Positions 7,872 to 15,220 of a stretch of 20,378 bases of DNA are shown here, piece after piece; the stretch's first letter is position 1; the number at the start of each line of letters is the position of its first letter. Made by a program: the position numbers and the translations under genes. Origin of the DNA: Bryobacterales bacterium (GTDB taxonomy: Bacteria > Acidobacteriota > Terriglobia > Bryobacterales > Bryobacteraceae); NCBI GenBank assembly GCA_003487005.1, contig DNFG01000331.1, positions 1 through 20,378 of the forward strand. The letters run 5' to 3'. The notes under the pieces were generated by a model. It did not search any database. It was not told the origin of the DNA and saw only the letters and a list, made by a program, of their open reading frames with translations.

Positions 7872-8114
7872 ATGCTGACTCGGTACATTCGGGCTGCCCT
7901 TCACCAGGCGGCCTATGAAATACTGCCGGGCGATGAAGGGTTCTTCGGATCGATCCCGGGGCTGGAGGGGGTTTGGGCGAATGCTCCGACGCTGGAGAAG
8001 TGCCGGGAGGAGTTGGAGGACGCTCTGGAGGACTGGCTTCTGTTCCGATTGAGTCGTCAGTTGCAGATCCCCCCAATTGGGGGAATCGACCTGAACATCG
8101 TCTCTGCCGCCTGA
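7872..8114 (+). CDS. HicB-family antitoxin, apparently orphan
   Basis: I prefer the ATG at 7872 (80 residues, MLTRYIRAAL...), since AGGA lies seven bases upstream and family members start at this point; the in-frame ATG at 7866 adds two residues and is too close to the AGGA. The N-terminal half has the compact HicB fold pattern: an initial strand/helix, 'YEILPGDEGFFGSIPGLEGVWANAPTLEKCREEL', then a helix ending 'LEDWLLFRL', and a final 'IPPIGGIDLNIV' strand. There is no separate DNA-binding domain, as in the short HicB subfamily. HicB binds and blocks the mRNA interferase HicA and often represses its own operon. A HicA gene normally follows at once; here only a short hicA-like start overlaps the stop codon. 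The family call is strong; whether it still has a partner is doubtful. Confidence 0.85.
   Translation: MLTRYIRAALHQAAYEILPGDEGFFGSIPGLEGVWANAPTLEKCREELEDALEDWLLFRLSRQLQIPPIGGIDLNIVSAA
8066..8087. repeat. Near-perfect 22-base palindrome inside hicB
   Basis: The core CCCCCAATTGGGGG (8070-8083) is a perfect 14-base palindrome. GAT/ATC continue the symmetry on both sides after one mismatched pair (8069/8084). It encodes IPPIGGI, so it may just reflect Pro-Ile-Gly codons, but it could form a hairpin about 30 bases before the end of hicB. Confidence 0.5.
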
Positions 8115-8230
8115 TGCCACTGTTCGGGCCCATCAGCGGCAAGAAAGGGGGTGCGGGACTGGCCTCACGCGTTGACTCGGCCGGGCACGTCAGGGACGGG
8201 GGGCTTCGGTGCTGCGCCAGGTCATTCTAA
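8114..8230 (+). pseudogene. hicA-like stub overlapping hicB
   Basis: The ATG at 8114 overlaps the hicB stop (TGATG), the coupling usual in hicBA pairs. The first eight residues, MPLFGPIS, match the common opening of HicA toxins that accompany this HicB type (of the form MPxFGPISRRxL). After that the reading frame (38 residues in all) shows nothing HicA-like: no GGKH-type catalytic His segment and no IPNPH-type strand. The other two forward frames do not restore it either. The convergent gene at 8190 occupies the space the toxin would need. I read this as a remnant whose 3' part was lost by deletion or rearrangement. A chance match of eight residues is possible, but the position argues against it. 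Confidence 0.45.
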
Positions 8231-9521
8231 GCCCTTTGGGCAGCTTGAACCGTTCACCCGAGACGAAAAAGGAGCCGACGCCGGGGATTTCGCGGGCAAA
8301 TAGTACCTCGGATTGGCTGCGGTGGACGCGGAAGCCCGGGGCGCCGGCGGTGGTGGGGAACTCGATGGGCTTGTCCTGGCTGGAGCGGCGCAGCGTCAGG
8401 GATACCCCGGCAATGGACTGGATTCTTTCGAGTTGGCCATAGAAACGGGCGCGGGCGGAATCGCTTTCGATCGAAGTGAATTCGAGACCGACGACAAAGT
8501 GGGGCGCGAGTTCGGAAGAGCGTTCGAGGCGGCGGATTCGGCCGTGGATGAGGGCGCCCGCAGGCAGGAGGGTCTTCCCGCGGTGGACGGCATCGGCGCC
8601 GAGACGGGCTGTGACCGGTTGGCCCACGCGCGCGATGGCGGAATCGATCTCGACCTCGAGGCGGACGTCGAGCGACACTCCGGCTGGCAGGATGACGCGT
8701 TGGAGGGGGACGGGGGCCGGCGCCGGCGTGGTGGGGGCAGGGTCATCAAAGCGCAGTTCGGACTGGGCGCCATACTGGCGGCAGTGGCTGAATTCGATGA
8801 GGTTTCGGGTCTCCATGCCGTCGGTCTTGACGAGATGCAATTCGGCTGACTGGGGAAACCAGATTTCACGGCCATGGATGGTCATTCTGCCGTAGTCGAT
8901 GCGGCTGACCATTTCGGCGAGGGGGAGGCCAGGAGGTATCTCGTCGGCGTGGGATTCGAGGCGGAGGAGTTCGAACGATTCGGCGTCGGCCCAGAAGGAG
9001 CCTGCCTGGGACACAACCCCGGAGCCGCCTTGAAGCGAGACATGCGTTTGGTGACCAAACAGCGGCAGTTTCCAGTCGTAGCGGAGGGCGGGGCGGCCAT
9101 GGAGGGTTTCGACGCCGTGCCACGTAATAGTGGAGGTTCCGCCGGTGAAGACGGCCCGGAGCAGTTGGATGAATTCGCCTGTGGAGACGGTGCCTGCCGA
9201 GACGATGGCTCCGGGACTGAGGTCCTCGAAGGTTTCGGCGCCGGGCCAGGAGTACACTTCCTTGTTCGCGATGATGGCCACCTCAAGCTGAACGGTGTCG
9301 AGGGGACGGAATGGTTGAGTGGGGGAGCGGCGCGCGAATCGTTGGACGGTCTGGAGGCACGCGTAATCAGGGACTTGCGCGGCGGACGACGTGACGAGGC
9401 GGCGAATGCGGGAGAGGTTCAAGACCTCCGGCGGCAGCGGAGAGGTGTGGGACTGCGCGGCCAGCGGGGGGCCGGCAATGAACAGGAGAGCACAGAAAGC
9501 GCTGAACGCTGACAGGTTCAT
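8190..9521 (-). CDS. Uncharacterised secreted protein, acidobacterial type
   Basis: 443 residues with a signal peptide (MNLSAFSAFCALLFIAG..., likely cut after LAA, before QSH). An AGAGGA lies four bases before the ATG. Near the mature N-terminus is 'VPDYACLQTVQRF', an opening shared by many uncharacterised exported proteins of Acidobacteriota. The middle part has 'ALRYDWKLP', 'SFWADAESFELLRLE' and 'MTIHGREIWFPQSAELHLV', strand-rich patterns reminiscent of lipoprotein-carrier or outer-membrane beta-sheet proteins. A short Pro/Ala-rich linker leads to a C-terminal domain with 'LPAGVSLDVRLEVEID...GQPVTARL' and 'LLPAGALIHGRIRRLE', similar in style to the beta-domain of TrbI/VirB10-like proteins. 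These are resemblances only. No catalytic motif is seen. It ends within the hicA-like stub and stands alone as a transcription unit. Confidence 0.75.
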   Translation of the reverse strand: MNLSAFSAFCALLFIAGPPLAAQSHTSPLPPEVLNLSRIRRLVTSSAAQVPDYACLQTVQRFARRSPTQPFRPLDTVQLEVAIIANKEVYSWPGAETFEDLSPGAIVSAGTVSTGEFIQLLRAVFTGGTSTITWHGVETLHGRPALRYDWKLPLFGHQTHVSLQGGSGVVSQAGSFWADAESFELLRLESHADEIPPGLPLAEMVSRIDYGRMTIHGREIWFPQSAELHLVKTDGMETRNLIEFSHCRQYGAQSELRFDDPAPTTPAPAPVPLQRVILPAGVSLDVRLEVEIDSAIARVGQPVTARLGADAVHRGKTLLPAGALIHGRIRRLERSSELAPHFVVGLEFTSIESDSARARFYGQLERIQSIAGVSLTLRRSSQDKPIEFPTTAGAPGFRVHRSQSEVLFAREIPGVGSFFVSGERFKLPKGLRMTWRSTEAPRP

Positions 9522-9591
9522 TCCGTCCTCTTCCTCCGGAGAGGAGACGGCGCGGAACGGGCGAACGTTTCGCCCTAGTGGGCGCCATCTG

Positions 9592-10908
9592 TCAAAAACT
9601 CAGCACCAGGTGCCAGATATATGCGGAAGCCCGGCCGTTCATCTCGGCTTCGATGCGCTTGAAGGGATCCTCGGGCGGCGCAGCGGGCACCGCGGCGGGG
9701 GGGAGTTCGAGGATGGACTCGCGGGTGTCCCGATAGACGCCGTAGCGGCGGGTGAAATCGGTCATGGCGCGGACATTTTCCGGGCGGGCGTCGTTCTGCA
9801 TGATCGCGGAGGCGTCCATGATGTAGCCGCCTTCGCGGCCGAGCAGGTCGATCAGTTCCTTGCACTTGGCTTCGACTTCGGAGGGCGATCCGAACGCGAG
9901 CAGGGCGTTGGGAACGCCGCCGGAGAGGGCGAAGTGCCCGCCGAGGATCTCCTGGGCTTTAGCGGGGTTGGTGCGGTCGATGTGGAAGACGATGCCGCCT
10001 TTGGGAAGTTGGGCGAAGGCTTCGAGGTGGGCGTCCCACTTGCCTTCGGCATAGAAGAGGACCTGATTGCCGCGGGCGATAATCGCCTCGACGGTGGGCT
10101 TGAGGGTGGCCCAGTAGATCTCCTCAAACTCCTTGTAAGAGATGAAGGGGACGCAACCGCGGTGCATCCAGATGGGAATGGGGATTTCGCGGGCCGGGTC
10201 GAGGCCGCCGAGGGCGACGGCGGCAAGGTAAGGCTCGAGGGCGCGGCACGCGGCCATCACCTTGTCGGGGCATTCCTTGAGGTCGAAAGCGAGGCCGAGA
10301 TAGCCGCGGAACTTGTCGGCGAGAACGTCCAAAGGGGCCTTCAACATGCCGCAAATGGCGGAAACTGTCGCCGTTTCGCGCTTCATGCGCTCGATTTGGG
10401 GGCCGAAAGCGGTGAAATAGTCGGCCATGGCCCACGCGCTGGTGGCGAGGGCGCGGGAGGAGGAGCCGTTGTCGAACGACCGGGAGACGCGGGGCAGCCA
10501 GGTGTTCCAGAGGAAGGTTTCGGGGTTCTCGATGAACTCGTCGTAGTCCTCGCGGCGCATCCAGGCATTGTCTTCGGCGGGTTCGCGGTACTGGAAGGCG
10601 ACATCGGCGGGGATATCGAGGCCGGGGACGGCGTAGTACTTCAGCCCCGCGGCGTGGGTGAGACCGGTCCAGACATAGACCATGTTGGGCACGGCGGCGT
10701 CCCAGTCATAGTCCAGGCAGCAGCGGATGACGGCATCGAAGGCGAGACGGTAGTCGTGAGTGACCTGCTGGCAGGTCATGCCGGTGTGGGCGGCGGTGAA
10801 TTCGGCCGCGAACGGGCGGACGGGGACGGCGTCGGGGATGCCCAGCCGCATGGCGGCGGTATAGCGGCGATGGCGTTGATGGTAAAGAGCTTCGAGATCC
10901 CGCGTCAT
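9592..10908 (-). CDS. Uroporphyrinogen decarboxylase (URO-D) family protein
   Basis: 438 residues, longer than HemE (about 350). The C-terminal two thirds carry URO-D superfamily patterns: 'WMHRGCVPFIS' (His249, Cys252), 'LFYAEGKWDAHLE' (285-296), 'GGIVFHIDRTNPAKA' (His309, Asp311) and 'LSGGVPNALLAFGSPSEVEAKCKELI', which is how the TIM-barrel family that includes MtaA, MtbA and CmuA closes. It is more likely a corrinoid- or metal-dependent methyltransferase relative than a haem enzyme, because no haem genes are nearby and it does not look like HemE. No corrinoid protein is encoded next to it. The start has no clear Shine-Dalgarno; TAAAGT lies nine bases upstream. It is divergent from the PQQ-like protein. 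The substrate cannot be read from sequence. Confidence 0.8.
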   Translation of the reverse strand: MTRDLEALYHQRHRRYTAAMRLGIPDAVPVRPFAAEFTAAHTGMTCQQVTHDYRLAFDAVIRCCLDYDWDAAVPNMVYVWTGLTHAAGLKYYAVPGLDIPADVAFQYREPAEDNAWMRREDYDEFIENPETFLWNTWLPRVSRSFDNGSSSRALATSAWAMADYFTAFGPQIERMKRETATVSAICGMLKAPLDVLADKFRGYLGLAFDLKECPDKVMAACRALEPYLAAVALGGLDPAREIPIPIWMHRGCVPFISYKEFEEIYWATLKPTVEAIIARGNQVLFYAEGKWDAHLEAFAQLPKGGIVFHIDRTNPAKAQEILGGHFALSGGVPNALLAFGSPSEVEAKCKELIDLLGREGGYIMDASAIMQNDARPENVRAMTDFTRRYGVYRDTRESILELPPAAVPAAPPEDPFKRIEAEMNGRASAYIWHLVLSF

Positions 10909-10955
10909 GGCGGTTTTACTTTATCAGACTCGCGGCTCCGGTTTTCGGCGAGACC

Positions 10956-10961
10956 TACAAT
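10956..10961 (+). promoter_or_regulatory. Possible -10 element of a leaderless transcript
   Basis: TACAAT ends six bases before the ATG at 10968, the spacing expected if transcription starts at or next to the start codon. There is no convincing -35 box and no Shine-Dalgarno. Confidence 0.4.
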
Positions 10962-10967
10962 GGGGTA

Positions 10968-12389
10968 ATGCGATTCCTCAAGTACGGCCTCTATGCGATC
11001 GTGGCGGTGGCGGTGGTGATTGGCGTGCTGTTTGCACTGGGAATGAAAGTGGAATTGGACGGGACGGGCTCGCGTCCGATGTTCAGTTTCCACAAGGCGG
11101 ACAAACACATCGAGCAGATCGAGAAACTGGCGGCGGAGGAGGCGGCGGCTCCAGCGGCGGAGATTCCCGTGGAAGCCGAATCGGCAGCGCCCGAGGCCGC
11201 GATTCCGGTGGAGGACGTGAAAGTGATGGCGCGGGCCCCATGGCCCTCGTTTTACGGGCCGAACCGGGACGGCCATTACACCGAGACCCCGATTCTGACG
11301 GCGTGGCCGGGGAAAGGGTTGAACGAGCAGTGGCGGCGTCCGGTCGGAGGCGGCTATGCATCGATGGTGGTGGCCGATGGGCTGGTCTTCACGATCGAGC
11401 AGCGGAGGAGCGAGGAAGTGGCGGCCGCGTACGACCTCGCGACCGGTAAACAGCGGTGGGCCACGGCATGGAAGGGCGATTTCCAGGAGGCCATGGGCGG
11501 ACCAGGCCCACGGGCGACGCCGACCTACGACGAGGGCCGGGTGTATGCGCTGGGGGCCGAAGGCGAATTGCGGTGCCTGGAGGCGCAGTCGGGCAAGACG
11601 GTGTGGCGGAAGAACATTCTTGAGGAGAACGGAGCGCCGAACGTGCAGTGGGCGATGTCGGCGGCCCCGCTGGTGGTGGACGGGAAGGTGGTGGTGTTGC
11701 CGGGCGGCAGCGGAGGGCGGTCCGTGGTGGCTTACGACAAGCGGACGGGAGCGAAAGTGTGGGGCGTGCTGGACGACAAGGCCGCTTACGCGACGCCGAT
11801 GGTGGTCACTTTGGCGGGGCAGCGGCAGATACTGGCATTGACGGCGGAACGGGCGGTGGGGCTGTCGATTGAAGACGGAAAACTGCTCTGGGAAACGCCC
11901 TGGAAGACGTCCTACGACGTGAACAGTGCCATGCCGGTGGTGACGGGGGAATCACAGATTGTGCTCACTTCGGGCTATGGAACAGGGGCAAAACTGGTGG
12001 ATATTGTGCGTTCGGGCGACGGTTTTGTGGCAAAAGACGGGTGGTCGAGCCAGGCGATGAAGGCGAAGTTCAACAACGTGGTGCTGCACGAGGGGGTGAT
12101 TTACGGGCTGGACGAGGGAATTCTGGCGGCGATGGATGTCGCGACGGGCAAACGGCTGTGGAAAGGCGGGCGGTATGGCTACGGGCAGTTGCTGCTGGCG
12201 CAGGGGCATCTGGTGGTGACGACCGAGCAGGGCGAAGTGGTGCTGGTGAAGGCGAACCGGGCGAAGCACGAAGAGGTGGCTCGGTTCGGGGCGCTGGATG
12301 GCAAAACGTGGAACGTCCCGGCGATGGCCGAAGGACGCCTGCTGGTCAGGAACACGACGGAGATGGCGTGTTACCGGATTGCGCCGTAG
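10968..12389 (+). CDS. Membrane-anchored PQQ-like beta-propeller protein
   Basis: 473 residues. Residues 7-25 form one hydrophobic anchor after a short basic N-terminus (MRFLKYG), so the rest should be periplasmic. An Ala/Glu/Pro-rich spacer (about 52-85) leads to the propeller, which opens 'WPSFYGPNRDG' at 92. Blade-closing repeats of the D-x-x-TGK-x-x-W type are visible five times: 'AYDLATGKQRW', 'CLEAQSGKTVW', 'AYDKRTGAKVW', 'LSIEDGKLLW' and 'AMDVATGKRLW'. Such proteins are named after quinoprotein dehydrogenases but usually lack the quinone and calcium ligands; BamB is a known non-enzymatic relative. I see no evidence of enzymatic function. It is divergent from the URO-D-family gene, 59 bases apart, and convergent with the sensor-kinase-like gene, 14 bases apart. 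Confidence 0.88.
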   Translation: MRFLKYGLYAIVAVAVVIGVLFALGMKVELDGTGSRPMFSFHKADKHIEQIEKLAAEEAAAPAAEIPVEAESAAPEAAIPVEDVKVMARAPWPSFYGPNRDGHYTETPILTAWPGKGLNEQWRRPVGGGYASMVVADGLVFTIEQRRSEEVAAAYDLATGKQRWATAWKGDFQEAMGGPGPRATPTYDEGRVYALGAEGELRCLEAQSGKTVWRKNILEENGAPNVQWAMSAAPLVVDGKVVVLPGGSGGRSVVAYDKRTGAKVWGVLDDKAAYATPMVVTLAGQRQILALTAERAVGLSIEDGKLLWETPWKTSYDVNSAMPVVTGESQIVLTSGYGTGAKLVDIVRSGDGFVAKDGWSSQAMKAKFNNVVLHEGVIYGLDEGILAAMDVATGKRLWKGGRYGYGQLLLAQGHLVVTTEQGEVVLVKANRAKHEEVARFGALDGKTWNVPAMAEGRLLVRNTTEMACYRIAP

Positions 12390-12403
12390 GGGCTGGTTCG
12401 CGG

Positions 12404-14266
12404 CTAGGGGGCGCCGGCGCCGGCGGCCCGCTGGCGGCCGAGTAGGGTTTCGACGGAACTGAGTAATTCGTTGAGGGTGAAGGGTTTGCGGAGCAGGAGG
12501 GTGACTCCGGCGGCACGGCCGGACACGATCTGCTGCTGCAGTACGGAATCGTCGTGGTGGCCGGAGATGAACAGGACGCGGAGCGCCGGCCAGCGTGCGC
12601 GGAGTTGTTCGGCGACTTCACGGCCGCCGGCGCCGGGCATGACGATGTCGGAGATGAGCAGTTCGGCGGGTTTCTCGAGTTTCTGGGCGAGACTCAGGGC
12701 TTCTTCGGCCCACGGGGCGCTGAACACCTGGTAGCCAGCCCGGGTGAGTGCCTTTTCGATCAGGGAACGGATGCCGTCTTCGTCTTCGACCAGGAGAACC
12801 GTTGGGCCGGACGGGGCCGGATCAGAGGCGTCTGGCTCAGGTTCGGCGACGGCGGAATGTCCAGATCGCCGGGCTTGAGCCCGGATGACGATAATGGCTT
12901 CCGCCGGGTCGAGATCGACGGCCATGCCGGCGGTTTCAAGGGGTGAGATGTACGCGGCGGCGCCCAGCGGGGGATCGGGACCCTCTCGGGGGCCGCTGAA
13001 CGGCTCAAAAAGGGTGTCGGCGGCCTGTGGAGTGAGCCCGGGCAGGGTGATCTGGATGTCGACATAACCGGGCTCGGCGGACTCGACGAGGGAGACGGCG
13101 GGCGCTTCGCCAGGGGGGCAGAAGGCTTTGCTGGCGCGGCGGATCTCCTGGACGAACTGCGTGAGCGAAGGGGCGCTGCCCTCAATCAGCCAGCCGGAAT
13201 CATCGGGCGGAGCGCCGGGCTGAAGAAGGGGGATCACCTGCTGCCATGAGAAAGACCCGGCTGCGGGGGGCGAAGGCCGGGCGAAACCGGTCAGTTGCGT
13301 GGTAAGGCCAGCGAGCCGGGCTGAGGCGCGGATGATCTCTTCGACATCGGTGCGGCGGGGGTCCTCCTCGGTGAGGTCCTCCATGAGTTCCTCGGAGTAT
13401 CCACTGATGATCATGAGGAGGTTGTTTGCGACGTGGGCAAGTCGGCCGGACAAGCGTTCGAGAGCCTCGCGCTTGGCCCGCTCGCGGTCGCGGCGGTGCG
13501 CGCGTTCGTCGGTGGTGGTGTCGAGAGTGATACCGTGGAAACGGCCATCCCCTCCGCGTGTGACGAATTCCCGGACCCTGTGGGGCCCGGCGCCTCCGTC
13601 ATAAAGCCGGTACTCAAGGACGCCGTGGCCATCACGGAGGAGAGTCTCCCGATAGAAACCGAGATACCTCTCGCGATCGGCAGGATGGACGCGGGTTTCA
13701 GCCCAGACGGAAACAGATTGCCACGCGCCCTCGGGAATGCCCAGACGCTGTTCACATTCGGGGCAGACCCAAAGGAAGGCTTCAGCCTGCGGATCCAACG
13801 TCCAGGCCGTGAGTGGGGCGGGCACAGCAGGGGCGGCGGGGGCGTCAACCGCGGTGGTCTCCTCGACAGTGAGTAGGATCTCGGAGGTATCGCCATCCTG
13901 CCAGCCCTGGGTGCGCTGCAGAGCAACGCGGTAGGTGCGGGGTTCCCGGAGACCCACCTCGACGCTGGCTTCGGCCCGGGTTTCGCGGCCGTCGATGATG
14001 CGGGCAGCGGCTTCATCGAGGATGGGCGACGGCAGAAGGTCGGGGAGGCGCAGCCTTCCAAGTTCCTGATATTCCAGGTTGAACCGCCGGCGGAACTCCC
14101 GATTGACCGCAACGAGCGCGACCTGATCATCGAGGACAGCGGCGGGGACAGGGAGGGCCGCGAACAGTTCCTGGTAGTAGCGGCGCTCGGTCTCGACGAG
14201 AGCGAGCAGACGCGCGACTTCGACGGGTTTCCAATTATCCTGTTCGGGCCGCGGCATTGTCCTCAT
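12404..14266 (-). CDS. PAS / sensor-kinase-like protein with C-terminal receiver, ATPase domain degenerate
   Basis: The ATG at 14266 gives 620 residues; another ATG at 14257 and a TTG at 14296 are possible, and none has a strong Shine-Dalgarno. There is no membrane segment, so it should be cytoplasmic. PAS-like domains cover about 28-140 and 163-255. A DHp-like helix has His278 in 'GRLAHVANNLLMIISGYSE', close to the AHDFNNLL H-box of hybrid kinases. The ATPase region (about 340-463) is odd: where an N-box should be, the sequence reads 'QEIRRASKAF'; the G1 Asp-Gly motif is 'LPGLTP'; the G2 loop is 'DPPLGAA'. Only the F-box 'LFEPFS' looks normal. A receiver starts at 490, with acidic residues 'VEDED', phospho-acceptor Asp540 (ISDIVMP), Ser568 and Lys594 (RKPF) all kept. 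The protein may therefore be a phosphate acceptor or scaffold, not an active kinase. It is convergent with the PQQ-like gene and divergent from the SDR. Confidence 0.85.
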   Translation of the reverse strand: MRTMPRPEQDNWKPVEVARLLALVETERRYYQELFAALPVPAAVLDDQVALVAVNREFRRRFNLEYQELGRLRLPDLLPSPILDEAAARIIDGRETRAEASVEVGLREPRTYRVALQRTQGWQDGDTSEILLTVEETTAVDAPAAPAVPAPLTAWTLDPQAEAFLWVCPECEQRLGIPEGAWQSVSVWAETRVHPADRERYLGFYRETLLRDGHGVLEYRLYDGGAGPHRVREFVTRGGDGRFHGITLDTTTDERAHRRDRERAKREALERLSGRLAHVANNLLMIISGYSEELMEDLTEEDPRRTDVEEIIRASARLAGLTTQLTGFARPSPPAAGSFSWQQVIPLLQPGAPPDDSGWLIEGSAPSLTQFVQEIRRASKAFCPPGEAPAVSLVESAEPGYVDIQITLPGLTPQAADTLFEPFSGPREGPDPPLGAAAYISPLETAGMAVDLDPAEAIIVIRAQARRSGHSAVAEPEPDASDPAPSGPTVLLVEDEDGIRSLIEKALTRAGYQVFSAPWAEEALSLAQKLEKPAELLISDIVMPGAGGREVAEQLRARWPALRVLFISGHHDDSVLQQQIVSGRAAGVTLLLRKPFTLNELLSSVETLLGRQRAAGAGAP

Positions 14267-14365
14267 CCAGCGTGGAAGGGAGCACTCCCCCCACAATTCA
14301 GTGTTGCGGGGGGCAGACGAGATGACAATGCCAACCTGGCCTAGTACTATTGGCTGGCAAGTCCT

Positions 14366-14381
14366 GAATCAGAGAATCAGA
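14366..14381. repeat. Tandem GAATCAGA repeat upstream of the SDR gene
   Basis: Two adjacent copies of GAATCAGA lie in the 151-base gap between the sensor-kinase-like gene and the SDR gene. They sit 13 bases before a -10-like TATAAC (14395-14400), where a -35 box or an activator site would be. It may be chance. Confidence 0.35.
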
Positions 14382-14417
14382 CCCAAAGCGGTGGTATAAC
14401 GGTAGCGAGGTCTCGAC

Positions 14418-15188
14418 ATGAACGATCTATTCTCCCTGGACGGCAAAGTGGCGGCGGTGATTGGTGGAGGCGGAGTCCTCGCCGGCGAAATGGCCCGCGG
14501 GTTGGCGAAGGCCGGGGCCGATGTCGCCATTCTGGACTTCAATTTCGACGCCGCGCAGGCAGGGGCGGACGCGATTGCGGCGCTGGGGCGGAAGTCGCTG
14601 GCGGTGAAAGTGGATGCGGCAAGCCGTGCCGACCTCGATGCGGCGCTGGCGGCGATGCTGGCGGAGTTCGGGAAGGTGGACATCCTGGTGAACGCGGCGG
14701 GGATCAATTCGGCGACGCCGTTCTTCGATATTTCGGAAGAGGAGTGGCACCGGATTCTGGACGTGGACCTGAAGAGCGTGTTTCTGGCGTGCCAGGTGTT
14801 TGGGAAGCAGATGGTGGAGTCGGGCAACGGCGGATCGGTGATCAACATCTCGTCGGCCTCCTCGGGACCGCCGTTGTCGAAGGTGTTTACGTATTCAGTC
14901 GCGAAGGGCGGGGTGAACCAGATCACGCAGTTCCTGGCGCGGGAGTGGGCGACGCAGGGTGTCCGGGTGAATGCGATTTTGCCGGGCTTCTTCCCGGCCG
15001 AACAGAACCGGAAGGTGTTGACCGAGGACCGGGTGGCGAAGATCATGGGCCACACGCCGATGAACCGCTTCGGCGACGCTTCGGAACTGGTCGGCGCGGC
15101 GGTGTTTCTGGCCTCGGACAAGGCGGCGAGTTTTGTGACGGGGGCGATTATCCGGGTGGACGGCGGGTATGGGGCGATGACGATTTAG
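14418..15188 (+). CDS. SDR oxidoreductase, D-mannonate oxidoreductase-like
   Basis: 256 residues, full length for a classical short-chain dehydrogenase. GAGG lies seven bases before the ATG. The nucleotide loop is 'IGGGGVLAGEMA' (15-26), and Asp40 at the end of the second strand points to NAD over NADP. NAAG is at 92-95. The catalytic set is Ser146, Tyr159 and Lys163 (YSVAK). The opening 'LFSLDGKVAAVIGGGGVLAG', the 'LPGFFPAEQNRKVL' segment and 'HTPMNRFGDASELVGAAVFLAS' match the SDR subgroup annotated as D-mannonate oxidoreductase (fructuronate reductase of the SDR type), so a sugar-acid substrate is plausible. No uronate genes are adjacent, so the substrate is not certain. The VWFA-related gene follows after 32 bases on the same strand. 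Confidence 0.88.
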   Translation: MNDLFSLDGKVAAVIGGGGVLAGEMARGLAKAGADVAILDFNFDAAQAGADAIAALGRKSLAVKVDAASRADLDAALAAMLAEFGKVDILVNAAGINSATPFFDISEEEWHRILDVDLKSVFLACQVFGKQMVESGNGGSVINISSASSGPPLSKVFTYSVAKGGVNQITQFLAREWATQGVRVNAILPGFFPAEQNRKVLTEDRVAKIMGHTPMNRFGDASELVGAAVFLASDKAASFVTGAIIRVDGGYGAMTI

Positions 15189-15206
15189 CAGCACTTCACA
15201 CCCTGA

Positions 15207-15212
15207 TATAGT
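15207..15212 (+). promoter_or_regulatory. Possible -10 element of the VWFA-related gene
   Basis: TATAGT ends eight bases before the ATG at 15221. No Shine-Dalgarno is seen, so the transcript could be leaderless or nearly so. The gene could also be read through from the SDR gene. Confidence 0.35.
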
Positions 15213-15220
15213 GGGCGATT

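Noticed and set aside
7746..8120. Minus-strand open frames opposite hicB
   Set aside because: They overlap the well-supported hicB gene and the ferredoxin terminator and have no recognisable product.
8117..8300. A frameshifted remainder of HicA in the other forward frames
   Set aside because: I read all three forward frames and found no HicA catalytic or strand motifs, so deletion is likelier than a simple frameshift.
12412..12423. Palindrome GGCGCCGGCGCC near the end of the sensor-kinase-like gene, with a similar one near 20330
   Set aside because: Both lie in coding sequence of very high GC content; simple alternating GC makes this likely by chance.
14279..14290. Inverted repeat GGGAG-CA-CTCCC near the sensor-kinase-like start
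   Set aside because: Two-base loop cannot fold as drawn and the arms are short; not convincing as operator or terminator.
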